A DNA stretch of 64,000 bases from Limimaricola cinnabarinus (GCF_002723615.1 NZ_KZ304958.1:1-64000), one strand, 5' to 3'. Shown: positions 15,865 to 24,445, numbered from the stretch's first letter. Translations and numbers: made by a program. Notes: generated by a model from the letters alone, not told the origin.

Positions 15865-16752
15865 ATGACCGAAGAGCTCCGAGTCCTGTCCCTGACGCCG
15901 TCCCATGATGAGGCCATCAAGCCCTCTGAACTCATACAAATCACGGGACATCAGACGCTTACGCTGAACGCGCGCCGCGCGATCACCATTCTTTGGCACA
16001 ATGCCCACCAGCAGGGCATCCGTGAGGGCAAGGATTACACCATCGAACTCGCCGAATTGCGCCCGGACGGGCACAAGGGCTCCGAGATGGTCGAAGAGGC
16101 GATCGTGTCGCTGATGCAGACGATCCTAACTGTGAAGCTTTCGGGGGGGCGAACGCGTCGGGTGCAGTTTCTCGGTGGCAACGACATGGATGATCCGGAC
16201 CGACCGGCCGGGGCACTGACCTATTCCTTCGACAAGCGGTTGGTGGAGATGCTGCGCGACAGCTCCATCTGGGGCAAGATCGCCCTGCCGGTGCTGATGG
16301 CGTTCAGCTCCAAATACGCGGTGTCCCTCTACGAGAACGCTTCGCAGTGGTCCAATCTGAGCCGCAAGGTGTTCCAGGAGATCTCGCTCGACGATTTCCG
16401 GCAGATGCTCGGTGTCGAGGACGGCAAGTACCCGGCTTTCGGCGCGCTGAACAAGCATGTGCTCAAACCGGCGGTCGATGAAATCAACGCGCTCGCGCCC
16501 TTCAACATCACGGTTGCGCCGCTGAAGACCGGGCGGCGGGTGACGCATATCCGCGTCGGATGGTGGCGCAAGTCCGAAGAGGAGTTGCAGGCGGCCTGGG
16601 CGGAGGCCCAAAGGCCCAAGGTCGGGCGCCGGGCGCGCATTGCCGGGCAGGTACAGCACATCACCCCTTTGCCCTCCATCGCGAATTCGCTGCGCAAGGC
16701 GCGGCTGATGCGCAAATCCGCCCCGGATTCCTCACTTTTGGACGAGGGATGA
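15865..16752 (+). CDS. Plasmid replication initiator protein, Rep_3-like (winged-helix)
   Basis: 295-aa initiator. Its body resembles Rep_3/RepB-type initiators with two winged-helix domains: the first over about residues 30-130, and the second containing SLYENASQWSNLSRK and LDDFRQMLGVEDGKYPAFG, the conserved region that reads the iterons. It starts 104 nt after the last iteron, with GGTGG before the ATG. It would melt oriV and control copy number. A tail rich in basic residues follows the core. Its last codons overlap a degenerate reversed iteron (16721-16735). The exact replicon type is not determinable by eye. Confidence 0.88.
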   Translation: MTEELRVLSLTPSHDEAIKPSELIQITGHQTLTLNARRAITILWHNAHQQGIREGKDYTIELAELRPDGHKGSEMVEEAIVSLMQTILTVKLSGGRTRRVQFLGGNDMDDPDRPAGALTYSFDKRLVEMLRDSSIWGKIALPVLMAFSSKYAVSLYENASQWSNLSRKVFQEISLDDFRQMLGVEDGKYPAFGALNKHVLKPAVDEINALAPFNITVAPLKTGRRVTHIRVGWWRKSEEELQAAWAEAQRPKVGRRARIAGQVQHITPLPSIANSLRKARLMRKSAPDSSLLDEG

Positions 16753-16830
16753 TCCGGCTCCGAAGAGGCTGTTCCCACTCGGCTTCGGGATCGGCGCGCC
16801 TTTCCCCGAATCCCTCATTTTCCCGATGAG
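16721..16830 (-). repeat. Degenerate iteron-like sites in reverse orientation, downstream of rep
   Basis: CCCCGGATTCCTCAC (16721-16735) and CCCCGAATCCCTCAT (16804-16818) each match the inverse complement of the origin iteron (CCCCGAAAACCTCAC) at 12 of 15 positions. The stretch 16753-17145 holds no gene I can support: a 79-codon minus-strand frame (16854-17093) and an 18-codon frame at 16893 behind AAGGAGG are both unrecognised. Confidence 0.5.
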
Positions 16831-17145
16831 CCTCGATGGCGAATACCGTGCTGTCATGTGAACGCTTTCTTCGCTGGCTCAGGCAAGGAGGCATGATGAG
16901 CCGCAGGTTCAGGCGGGATGCGGCCGCGCAGATCACCGGGCGGGGCTAGCCGGTCAGGGAGGCGTCGCAGCTCGTTCAGCATGCGGATGATCCGCTTTTC
17001 GCCGAACCGGCTTCTTCCCGTCGTCTGTCTCCTCGTCAGGAGAACAGGCCTACCTCGAGCTGCGGACAGTTCAGGGGCGCAGGCCGGCATCAATGGGCCG
17101 AAAACGACCAGACCCTGAACAGAGCTGACCTATGAACGAGGGCGC

Positions 17146-17685
17146 TCAGGGGGGCAGGTCGGGATAGATGACCGCCCCGTCCTCTCGCAGGCGCGCGCCT
17201 TCCGAAGGGCGCGCCGGATCGATGCGGCCCGGCGCCATCAGGTGGCGCACCTCGTGGCCGTGAAGCAGCAGGTAATCGGTGATGATCCTGCGGTGGCAGC
17301 GCCACCAGACGGCTTCGGAGCACATCATCGCAAGGGGTTGCTCACGGCCAAGCTCCACCAATTCCCGCAAGGCGCCCCGAAATTCGGACCCAAGGGCATA
17401 ATCGGCGTAGTTGTGAAAGCTTCGGACCCGCCAGAAGGCGTTCAGCCCGTCATCGATTTCGGGCTGCTTGCGGCGGCGTCCGCCGAGCGCCAGCATGTGC
17501 CGATAGCCGATCTGGTGCTCGGCCAGCCTCTGGGGGAACCTGTCGTCGTTGAAGTCGGGGTTGCTGCGCGATTTCGGGAAGGACCGCACATCGACCAGCA
17601 GCCGGATGCCCGCTTCCCGCAGCATGTCGATGACCACCTGCGGCGGCCGGTTGGAATGCCCGATGGTGGCGAAGCCGCCGCTCAT
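17146..17685 (-). CDS. DUF488 family protein
   Basis: 179 aa. Hallmarks of DUF488 are present: TIGHSN at the N-terminus, LLVDVRSFPKSRSNPDF, and CSEAVWWRCHRRIITDYL near residues 121-138 with the conserved Cys-Ser-Glu and Cys-His pair. The molecular function of the family is not established. It overlaps the DUF2945 gene by 4 nt (17682-17685), so the two are co-translated. Confidence 0.9.
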   Translation of the reverse strand: MSGGFATIGHSNRPPQVVIDMLREAGIRLLVDVRSFPKSRSNPDFNDDRFPQRLAEHQIGYRHMLALGGRRRKQPEIDDGLNAFWRVRSFHNYADYALGSEFRGALRELVELGREQPLAMMCSEAVWWRCHRRIITDYLLLHGHEVRHLMAPGRIDPARPSEGARLREDGAVIYPDLPP

Positions 17686-17894
17686 TTGTCGAGCTTGGTC
17701 AACGCATCCTCCTTGTGCGCCGCGACATGGTCGGTCTTGTCGCTCTCGATCTCGTATTGCGGCTCCTGCTTCGAGGCCCGGCGCCGATGCCCCTTGTAGT
17801 CGAAATCCGCTTCATGGACCTTCACGATGCGGCCGCTGACGCGCCCGGCTTCCGAGTTCCAGCTGACGCGATCGCCTTTCGAATACTTCGCCAT
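17682..17894 (-). CDS. DUF2945 (Tudor-like HVA1) small protein
   Basis: 70-aa basic protein. KGDRVSWNSEAGRVSGRIVK and the closing HVAAHKEDALTKL are typical of the DUF2945 domain, a small Tudor-like beta barrel. Its function in bacteria is unknown. AGGAGGTGCG upstream of the ATG is a clear ribosome-binding site. It is the first gene of a two-gene unit with DUF488. Confidence 0.85.
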   Translation of the reverse strand: MAKYSKGDRVSWNSEAGRVSGRIVKVHEADFDYKGHRRRASKQEPQYEIESDKTDHVAAHKEDALTKLDK

Positions 17895-18040
17895 CGACGC
17901 ACCTCCTTTCCTCGTTCAACACCCGTATCCTTCCCGCCGTTCCAGGCCGGGCTCCATCTTCAGGATTGACAGCCTGCGCGCAGTGGCTAGGCTCTCGTGA
18001 TGGTCATGCACGAGAACCTTTTCCGGTTTCTGCTTCTGAA

Positions 18041-18060
18041 CCGCCCGGGTCCCCGGGCGG
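18041..18060. other. Perfect 9-bp hairpin in divergent intergenic region
   Basis: CCGCCCGGG and CCCGGGCGG are separated by only 2 nt, within the 253-nt gap between the DUF2945 gene (minus) and the first Rnk-like gene (plus). It could be part of a leader or an operator. No T-run follows. Confidence 0.4.
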
Positions 18061-18147
18061 TCCGCGCTCACGCGCGTCTCTGACCACCCGGGGCTTTCTC
18101 ACATCATCGAATTGAGAATGCGGGCTTCGCCGCCCCGGGAGACAACC

Positions 18148-18615
18148 ATGACCATCACCAATTTCATGCAGCTGCCCTCGGGCAGCGACCTTCGAGCGCT
18201 GTTCGAACGGCCCGCTGCCGAGACCGGCTTCTTCCTCACGGTCGAGGACCGCGCCGGGATCGAGCGCCTGCTGCGCAACCGCGCGGCCCGGCACGCTCCG
18301 AATCCGCCGCTTCTGAACGGGCTCTTGCGCCACAAGCTGCGGATCTCCCGCGGCGCGACCGAGCCCGTCTCGCCCGAACTCGTCGTGGCCGGGTGCCATG
18401 TCACCTACATGATCAGCGGCGAAGGCTCGCGCTCCGGCCTGCTCACCATGAGCTCTGCCCCGGCCCCGGGGCACATTCTCGTGGCGTCGCTGCTCGGGGC
18501 GACCCTGATCGGGATGCGAAAGCTGCAAAAATCCCCGCTTCTGCGCGAGGACGGGCAGATCGACATCGTCGTCGTGCTCGATGTGCGCACGCCGCCGGAT
18601 CACGCGGCGGCCTGA
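18148..18615 (+). CDS. Rnk/GreA-like protein, divergent
   Basis: 155 aa. The start at 18148 has GGGAGA 6 nt upstream. The C-terminal half (CHVTYMISGEGSRSGLLTM, then HILVASLLGATLIGMRKLQ) aligns with the GreA/GreB-type C-terminal domain seen more clearly in the next gene. The usual ILTPxGxALIG pattern is eroded to LVASLLGATLIG. Rnk proteins bind RNA polymerase near the secondary channel. This copy may have lost or changed that activity. Confidence 0.6.
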   Translation: MTITNFMQLPSGSDLRALFERPAAETGFFLTVEDRAGIERLLRNRAARHAPNPPLLNGLLRHKLRISRGATEPVSPELVVAGCHVTYMISGEGSRSGLLTMSSAPAPGHILVASLLGATLIGMRKLQKSPLLREDGQIDIVVVLDVRTPPDHAAA

Positions 18616-18693
18616 TCCTTCCTGCCCTTGGCGGCGCGGGCCCTGCTCATCTGCGAGGCGCCCGCGCCATGCTTCGTCGAAAAGGAGAAACCG

Positions 18694-19134
18694 ATGAACG
18701 CACAACGCCCCACGTCACGCGGCGGCAGGCGGCCCCGGATCGTCATCGCCGCCGATTGCCTGAATCGGCTCGAAGCCCTCGCGGAGCGCGCGATCGAGCG
18801 CGACCCGGATCTTGCCGACCGATTGCTCGGCGAGATCGGCCGGGCCCGTATCGTCCCGGCGGCGAAGCTTCCGGCGAACGTGGTGGCGATCGGCCGCGCG
18901 GTCACCTACCGCGATGAAACCACCGGCCGGGAAACGACCGTCACGCCGGTCTTCCCCGAGGAGGCCGACATCGCATGCGGCCGGATTTCGATCCTGACCC
19001 CGATCGGGGTCGCATTGATCGGCCTGGCCGAAGGCGCCTCGCTCCATTGGGATACCAGAGACGGCAAGCGACGGGTGCTGACCGTGCTCCGCGTCGTTCC
19101 CGATGATGCCGCCGAAGTGCTGGAGGCCGGATAG
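18694..19134 (+). CDS. rnk: Rnk-type regulator of nucleoside diphosphate kinase (GreA/GreB C-terminal domain)
   Basis: 146 aa. The C-terminal domain is well conserved: AVTYRDETTGRETTVTPVFP, then GRISILTPIGVALIGLAEG and LHWDTRDGKRR. The N-terminal coiled-coil is short (about residues 20-60), as in Rnk rather than full GreA, so transcript-cleavage activity is not expected. ATG 18694 has AAAGGAG at good spacing. It forms a tandem with the divergent paralogue 78 nt upstream. Confidence 0.82.
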   Translation: MNAQRPTSRGGRRPRIVIAADCLNRLEALAERAIERDPDLADRLLGEIGRARIVPAAKLPANVVAIGRAVTYRDETTGRETTVTPVFPEEADIACGRISILTPIGVALIGLAEGASLHWDTRDGKRRVLTVLRVVPDDAAEVLEAG

Positions 19135-19460
19135 GCAATGCATCCCGGGCCTCGCGCTCTGCCGGGGCAGGGACGCCGACCGTTCAGCGGGGGGCCATGA
19201 GATCGGCCATGATCGACGCTCCGGGGCGAAGCGGATCCGAAGACGGCTTCGAGCGCCTGCCCGGCATGGATCCTTTCCCCTTTCCCTCGCGGAGAGAAGG
19301 ATCCCCTTTTCCCGGCGCGCGGGCGTTGCCTCGTCGCCCGCCTCAAGGGCATAGCGCCTCGCGGCAGCCCGAGGCGCGGGACGCGAACGCGCGGCTATCG
19401 CCCTTGCCCATCTCTGCGGTAGGCTGTTTCGGCCGCATGGGCTGCAACGGGTGATGTGAC
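19135..19460. other. Intergenic region, nothing recognised
   Basis: 326 nt between the Rnk-like gene and the 5-formyl-THF cyclo-ligase gene. I see no gene. Because 6S RNA often precedes this ligase gene in proteobacteria I looked for the long-bulged-hairpin layout and did not find a convincing one. Confidence 0.35.
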
Positions 19461-20135
19461 ATGGAAGACGATACCGGCGGAGGGACCTCGCCCTGCTTTG
19501 CCCATCTGCTCGTCGACGGGCATCCGGTCGATGCCGAGACGGCGCGCGACGTGGCGCGGTTCAGGCGCGCCGAGCGGGCGCGGCTACTCGCGGCCCGCAC
19601 CATGCCCGTGCAGGAGCGCGAAAGGGCGACGGCGGCGCTGATCGCGGGCCTCGACAGGATCGTCGCGCCGAAGCCCGGCATCACCATCGCGGCCTACTGG
19701 CCGATCCGCGGGGAGCCGGATCTGCGGCCATGGATGGCCAGGGCCCATGCGGCGGGTGCGGGCATCCTGCTGCCGGTCGTGGTCGCCAAGGCCATGCCGC
19801 TCGAATTTCACGGCTGGTCGCCCGGCTGCCCTATGGTCCGCGGCATCTGGAACATCCCCGTGCCGGCGGATGGCGAGGCGCGCGTGCCCGATATCGTCAT
19901 CGCGCCCCTCCTCGGCATCGACCGGGATCTTTACCGGCTCGGCAATGGCGGCGGCTATTACGACCGGACCTTGGTGCGGCTTCAGCCGCGGCCACGGATC
20001 ATCGGCCTGGGCTTCGCGGGCTGCGATCTGCCGAGCATCTATCCGATGCCGTGGGACGTGCCGATGAATGAGGCGCTTCTTGCGGATGGCACGGGCGCCG
20101 TGGCAGAGCGTCCCGCCCGGCATGTCACGGGCTGA
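19461..20135 (+). CDS. 5-formyltetrahydrofolate cyclo-ligase
   Basis: 224-aa ATP-dependent enzyme of folate metabolism that converts 5-formyl-THF to 5,10-methenyl-THF. The decisive motif GNGGGYYDRTL is at about residues 155-165. AAYWPIRGEPDLRPW is the substrate-side motif and DIVIAPLLGIDR precedes the nucleotide loop. Cytoplasmic. The N-terminus carries some 30 residues more than minimal homologues. It stands alone with no clear operon partner. Confidence 0.9.
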   Translation: MEDDTGGGTSPCFAHLLVDGHPVDAETARDVARFRRAERARLLAARTMPVQERERATAALIAGLDRIVAPKPGITIAAYWPIRGEPDLRPWMARAHAAGAGILLPVVVAKAMPLEFHGWSPGCPMVRGIWNIPVPADGEARVPDIVIAPLLGIDRDLYRLGNGGGYYDRTLVRLQPRPRIIGLGFAGCDLPSIYPMPWDVPMNEALLADGTGAVAERPARHVTG

Positions 20136-20492
20136 CGCCGCCGCACGGTCTCGGCCGCCTCCACGCTCCTCGAAGGCGACCGACCAACGCCGGACATTAC
20201 CCTACGTCGCAAGGCACCGATAGACTTTCAAATATTTCTTCAAGATATGCGCGGCGGCATTGGGGTAGGCTTTGTTGATCGCAGGGAGATTTCGACATGA
20301 TCCGCAGCCTCTACCGGTAACCGGTTCGAATATCGCGGCATCGCCTTGCGCGGCGCTTGGCCTTGAGCGAACACGGCCCACCCGGATCACCCCCTTTGCG
20401 AGACCGCGGCTCGATGCGCTTGCATGTCATCGAGCGACAGAGATGGAACCGGCGTCAAGATCGGTCCCGTCGCAGCCGAGAGGGAGGACACC
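20136..20492. other. Intergenic region upstream of NCS2 permease
   Basis: 357 nt. It contains an AT-richer patch around 20217-20260 and ends with GAGAGGGAGGACACC before the permease ATG. A 62-codon minus-strand frame (20202-20390) ends in a plausible coding-like stretch (AAHILKKYLKVYRCLAT) that I do not recognise; it may be a gene remnant. Otherwise nothing is seen. Confidence 0.35.
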
Positions 20493-21926
20493 ATGGCTGA
20501 CACTTCCATTGGGACACCGGAGCAACTCCGCGATCCCAATTTCACGCCGCCGCTCTACAAGGCGATCCCGCTGGGAATCCAGCACGTGCTCGCCATGTTC
20601 GTGGCCAATGTCACCCCGGCCATCATCGTCGCGGGCGCGGCGGGCTTCGGTTTCGGCTCCAACTCGCCCGATTTTCCCGAGCTGCTCTACCTGATCCAGA
20701 TGTCGATGCTCTTCGCGGGCCTCGCCACGCTGTTGCAGACGATCACCGTGGGGCGCGTCGGCGCGGCGCTGCCGATCGTGCAGGGCACCTCGTTTGCCTT
20801 CCTGCCGGTGATGATCCCGCTGGTGGCCGGCAAGGGGGTGGACGGCCTCGCCGCGCTTTACGGCGGCATCATCGTGGGGGGGCTGTTCCATGCCAGCCTC
20901 GGCCTCGTCATCGGGCGCATCCGCTTTGCGCTTCCGCCGCTCGTCACCGGCCTCGTGGTGACGCTGATCGGTCTCGCCCTGGTGCAGGTCGGCATCCAAT
21001 ACGCGGCGGGCGGTGTGCCGGCCAAGGCCTCCGGCGCGGCCGAATACGGCTCGGCGCTCAACTGGTCGGCCGCCTTCGTGGTCATCCTCGTGACGCTCGG
21101 GCTCAAATTCTTCACCCGCGGCATGCTTGCGGTCTCGGCGGTGCTGATCGGCCTGATCGCGGGCTATTTCTACGCGCTGGCCGTCGGCATCCTGACGCCC
21201 GAGGCGATCGCCGGGTCGTGGAACAACGCCGCCGCCTTCGCCCTGCCCGATCCCTTCCGCTACGGCATCGACTTCACCGTCGCCGCGATCCTGGGCTTCT
21301 GCCTGATGGCCTTCGTTTCGGCGGTCGAGACGGTGGGCGACGTGTCGGGCATCACCAAGGGCGGCGCGGGGCGCGAGGCGACCGACCGCGAGATCGAGGG
21401 CGCGACCTTCGCCGACGGCCTCGGCACCGCCGTCGCCGGCGTGTTCGGCGGCCTGCCCAACACCTCGTTCAGCCAGAATGTCGGCCTGATCGCCATGACC
21501 GGCGTGATGAGCCGCCACGTCGTCACCTGCGACGCGATCTTCCTGATCGTCTGCGGGCTGGTGCCCAAGGTCGGCGGGGTGATCCGCACCGTTCCGATCG
21601 AGGTGCTGGGCGGCGGCGTGATCGTGATGTTCGGCATGGTCGTCGCCGCCGGCGTGTCGATGCTGTCGGAGGTCGACTGGAACAAGCGCAACATGGTGAT
21701 CTTCGCGGTGTCGCTGAGCCTTGGCCTCGGTCTGCAACTCGAACCGCAGGCGGTGCAATACCTGCCGGAGACGGCGCGGGTCCTGCTGACATCGGGCCTT
21801 CTGCCCGCGGCCTTCATCGCCATCGCGCTGAACCTGCTCCTGCCGGAAACGCTCGCCGAGGAGACCTTTCCGCCGGTGCCGGACCCGAATGCGCGGATGA
21901 TGCCGCCCGAAACGCCCCGGCACTGA
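20493..21926 (+). CDS. NCS2 family nucleobase:cation symporter (xanthine/urate/uracil permease)
   Basis: 477-aa inner-membrane carrier with about 14 hydrophobic segments. IQHVLAMFVANVTPAIIV near residue 30 is the family's first-helix signature and NTSFSQNVGLIAMTGVMSRHV near 320 is the NCS2 signature (substrate-site region). The start at 20493 has AGGGAGG 7 nt upstream. Given the urate-degradation genes 14-18 kb away, a purine (xanthine or urate) is the likely substrate; uracil is an alternative. It lies directly before bhcR. Confidence 0.88.
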   Translation: MADTSIGTPEQLRDPNFTPPLYKAIPLGIQHVLAMFVANVTPAIIVAGAAGFGFGSNSPDFPELLYLIQMSMLFAGLATLLQTITVGRVGAALPIVQGTSFAFLPVMIPLVAGKGVDGLAALYGGIIVGGLFHASLGLVIGRIRFALPPLVTGLVVTLIGLALVQVGIQYAAGGVPAKASGAAEYGSALNWSAAFVVILVTLGLKFFTRGMLAVSAVLIGLIAGYFYALAVGILTPEAIAGSWNNAAAFALPDPFRYGIDFTVAAILGFCLMAFVSAVETVGDVSGITKGGAGREATDREIEGATFADGLGTAVAGVFGGLPNTSFSQNVGLIAMTGVMSRHVVTCDAIFLIVCGLVPKVGGVIRTVPIEVLGGGVIVMFGMVVAAGVSMLSEVDWNKRNMVIFAVSLSLGLGLQLEPQAVQYLPETARVLLTSGLLPAAFIAIALNLLLPETLAEETFPPVPDPNARMMPPETPRH

Positions 21927-21945
21927 AGCCGCCTTCGAGAACCGG

Positions 21946-21970
21946 ACGCCAGCCCTCGACGGGCTGGCGT
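21946..21970 (+). terminator. Terminator-like hairpin after NCS2 permease
   Basis: ACGCCAGCCC (21946-21955) and GGGCTGGCGT (21961-21970) form a perfect 10-bp stem with a 5-nt loop, 20 nt after the permease stop, followed by CTTGCC. The T-tract is short, so termination is likely but not certain. It separates the permease from bhcR. Confidence 0.6.
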
Positions 21971-22033
21971 CTTGCCATGAAGCTGCACCAGCTTGCGCCG
22001 ACACGGATGACAGCGGCAGGGAGGGCCGGAGCG

Positions 22034-22861
22034 ATGCAGACAGAGCCGATGACCCCACGGCGCCGGGGGCGCCCGCGCGGCAGCCTCAAGGATACAAGAC
22101 CACCGGCGATCAAATCGCTCGATCGGGCCATCGATGTGCTCGAAAGGATCGGCGCGGGCGGCACGACATTGTCGCTGCTGGCCGCCGATCTCGATGAATC
22201 GCCCTCCACGCTCTACCGCGTATTGTTGACGCTCGAGGCGCGCGATCTGGTCGAGTTCGAAGAGGACGGGCAGATCTGGCACATGGGGTCCGGCGCGTTC
22301 CGGTTGGGGTCGACCTTTCTGCGCCGCACCAATCTCGTCGATCGGGCCCGGCCGATCCTGCGCCGCCTGATGGAGGAGACGGGCGAAACCGCCAATCTCG
22401 GCGTCGAGCGCGGCGGGCAGGTGCTGTTTCTCAACCAGGTCGAGACGCATGCGCATATCCGGGCCTTCTTTCCGCCGGGAACCGTCTCGGCGATGCATGC
22501 CTCGGGGATCGGGAAGGCATTGCTCTGCACGTTCGATCCGGCGCGGCGCGACCGTATTCTCGATGCGCACCCGCTCGAACGCTTCACGCCCCGCAGCCTG
22601 ACCGATCGCGCCGCCCTGATCGCCGATCTCGACCGCTGCGCCGCGCGGGGCTATGCCGTCGATGACGAGGAGCGCAACGAGGGCATGCGCTGCATCGCGG
22701 CGGCGGTCTGCGATGCGCAAGGCGAAGCGGTGGCAGGGCTGTCGGTCTCCGGGCCGGTGGCCCGGCTTGCCGATACGGATCTGCCCCGGCTGACCGAAGC
22801 GGTGCGAGAGGCCGCGGCGCAGCTGACGCGGGCGATCGGGGGCATCGCGCAAGCGCGCTGA
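22034..22861 (+). CDS. bhcR: IclR-family regulator, BhcR-like
   Basis: 275-aa regulator. The N-terminal winged helix-turn-helix (about residues 24-85, with TLSLLAADLDESPSTLYRVLLTLE) and C-terminal IclR effector domain (HASGIGKALLCTFD and RGYAVDDEERNEGMRCIAAAV) are both complete. The start at 22034 is chosen for AGGGAGG 9 nt upstream; in-frame ATGs at 21977 and 22007 are weaker. Its place directly before bhcABCD matches BhcR of Paracoccus, which senses glyoxylate and controls the beta-hydroxyaspartate cycle. The symbol rests on this context. Confidence 0.87.
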   Translation: MQTEPMTPRRRGRPRGSLKDTRPPAIKSLDRAIDVLERIGAGGTTLSLLAADLDESPSTLYRVLLTLEARDLVEFEEDGQIWHMGSGAFRLGSTFLRRTNLVDRARPILRRLMEETGETANLGVERGGQVLFLNQVETHAHIRAFFPPGTVSAMHASGIGKALLCTFDPARRDRILDAHPLERFTPRSLTDRAALIADLDRCAARGYAVDDEERNEGMRCIAAAVCDAQGEAVAGLSVSGPVARLADTDLPRLTEAVREAAAQLTRAIGGIAQAR

Positions 22862-23254
22862 TCCTTGCGCCGCGATCGAGACCACGCAGGAACAAGCCGG
22901 TCGGTTGCCAGTGATGCGCAAGGCCGCGCTGCCGATCGGGCCGGGCTGCTTTCTGCAACCGGGGTGCCCTGCCGCGCCTGCACGGCCCCGCGCCACGGCG
23001 GCGCAAACCGCATCTGCCCCAAGGCGCGGCCGATCCCGGTTTCGGCGATATCCTTCGGCTCCAGCCCGATCATCTGGAAAATCAAGAAAGTCATAAACAT
23101 ACGGCCGGCCACGGCCCGCGGCGAGTGAAAAATGCAAGGCACTGATATAATTTAATTTATCTTAATAATGCGAAAAGGAAAAACGATTTCAAAAATATAT
23201 ACGGCTCGGTTGGCGCATCCTAACCTCTCTCCAAGGCACTCCATGGAGGATAGG
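22862..23254. promoter_or_regulatory. bhcR-bhcA intergenic region with AT-rich promoter island
   Basis: 393 nt. The part 23124-23210 is strikingly AT-rich in this GC-rich genome and holds TATAAT at 23146-23151 and an interrupted dyad GAAAAACGATTTC near 23178-23190; this is the expected bhcA promoter and BhcR-binding area. A GGAGGATAGG just before the bhcA ATG is the ribosome-binding site. In 22862-23092 the minus strand has a GC3-rich open frame with no recognisable product. Confidence 0.55.
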
Positions 23255-24445
23255 ATGAGCTTTCAGAACCCGGTCTTCATTCCAGGTCCGACCAACATGC
23301 CGGAGGCGCTGCGCCAGGCCTGTTACATGCCGACGATCGATCATCGTTCGCCGGTTTTCGGAAAGATCCTGCATCCCTGCCTCGACGGCGTGCGAAAGGT
23401 GCTGAGATCCGAGAGCGCGAAGATCTTCATCTTTCCCTCGACCGGCACCGGCGGCTGGGAAACGGCGCTGACCAACACCCTTTCGCCGGGCGACGGCGTT
23501 CTGGCCGCGCGCAACGGCATGTTCAGCCATCGCTGGATCGACATGTGCCAGCGCCACGGGCTGGATGTCACGGTGGTCGAGGCGGCCTGGGGCGAGGGTA
23601 TTCCCGCCGATCGCTACGAGGAGATCCTGCGCGCCGATACCGCGCATGAGATCAAGGTCGTGCTCGCCACGCATAACGAGACCGCGACGGGCGTGCGCTC
23701 GGACATCGCCGCCGTGCGCCGCGCGCTCGACGCGGCGGGGCACCCGGCGCTGCTCTTCGTCGATGGCGTCAGCTCGATTGCCTCGATGGAATTCCGCTTC
23801 GACGATTGGGGCGTCGATATCGCCGTCACCGGCAGCCAGAAGGGCTTCATGCTGCCCGCGGGCCTCGCCATTCTCGGCTTTTCCGACAAGGCGATGAAGG
23901 CGGTGGAAACGGCGCGGCTGCCGCGGACCTTCTTCGACGTGCGCGACATGATGAAGGGCTACGCCGCCAATGCCTTTCCCTACACGCCGCCCGTCGGGCT
24001 GATGAACGGGCTGAAGCTGTCGCTCGACATGCTGCTCGAAGAGGGGCTCGACGAGGTCCATGCCCGCCACCACCGGATCGCGGAGGGCGTGCGCCGGGCG
24101 GTCGGCGCCTGGGGGCTGGAGCTCTGCGCCGTCTCGCCGGATCTCTATTCCGACACGGTGACGGCGGTGCGCACGCCCGAGGGCCATGATGCCACCGACA
24201 TCGTCACCGTCGCGGCCGAACGCTACGGCATGGCCTTCGGCGTCGGGCTGGGCGAGGTGGCGGGCAAGGTGTTCCGCATCGGCCATCTGGGTTCGCTCAC
24301 CGACGCGATGATGCTGTCGGGCCTCGGGGTCGCGGAGATGGTCATGGTCGATCTCGGCCTGCCGATCACGCTCGGCTCGGGCGTGGCGGCGGCGCAGGAG
24401 CATTACCGCCATGGCAAGGCCGCCCCGGCCGAGGCGGCGGCGTGA
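23255..24445 (+). CDS. bhcA: L-aspartate--glyoxylate aminotransferase BhcA
   Basis: 396-aa PLP-dependent class V aminotransferase (serine-glyoxylate/alanine-glyoxylate aminotransferase fold). PGPTNMPEALRQA at the N-terminus, FPSTGTGGWETAL (cofactor phosphate site) and the PLP lysine in VTGSQKGFMLPAGLA are visible. BhcA converts glyoxylate to glycine using aspartate as amino donor, the first step of the beta-hydroxyaspartate cycle. ATG 23255 has GGAGG at good spacing; the frame continues upstream but into the AT-rich promoter. The stop overlaps the bhcB start. Serine-glyoxylate aminotransferase would be the call without the bhcBCD neighbours. Confidence 0.92.
   Translation: MSFQNPVFIPGPTNMPEALRQACYMPTIDHRSPVFGKILHPCLDGVRKVLRSESAKIFIFPSTGTGGWETALTNTLSPGDGVLAARNGMFSHRWIDMCQRHGLDVTVVEAAWGEGIPADRYEEILRADTAHEIKVVLATHNETATGVRSDIAAVRRALDAAGHPALLFVDGVSSIASMEFRFDDWGVDIAVTGSQKGFMLPAGLAILGFSDKAMKAVETARLPRTFFDVRDMMKGYAANAFPYTPPVGLMNGLKLSLDMLLEEGLDEVHARHHRIAEGVRRAVGAWGLELCAVSPDLYSDTVTAVRTPEGHDATDIVTVAAERYGMAFGVGLGEVAGKVFRIGHLGSLTDAMMLSGLGVAEMVMVDLGLPITLGSGVAAAQEHYRHGKAAPAEAAA

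Noticed and set aside
16893-16949. 18-codon frame behind AAGGAGG at 16893
   Set aside because: The ribosome-binding site is too close to the ATG and the peptide has no features; not listed as a gene.
19135-19460. 6S RNA upstream of the 5-formyl-THF cyclo-ligase gene
   Set aside because: The gene order would suit it, but I could not find a convincing long bulged hairpin with closing stems.
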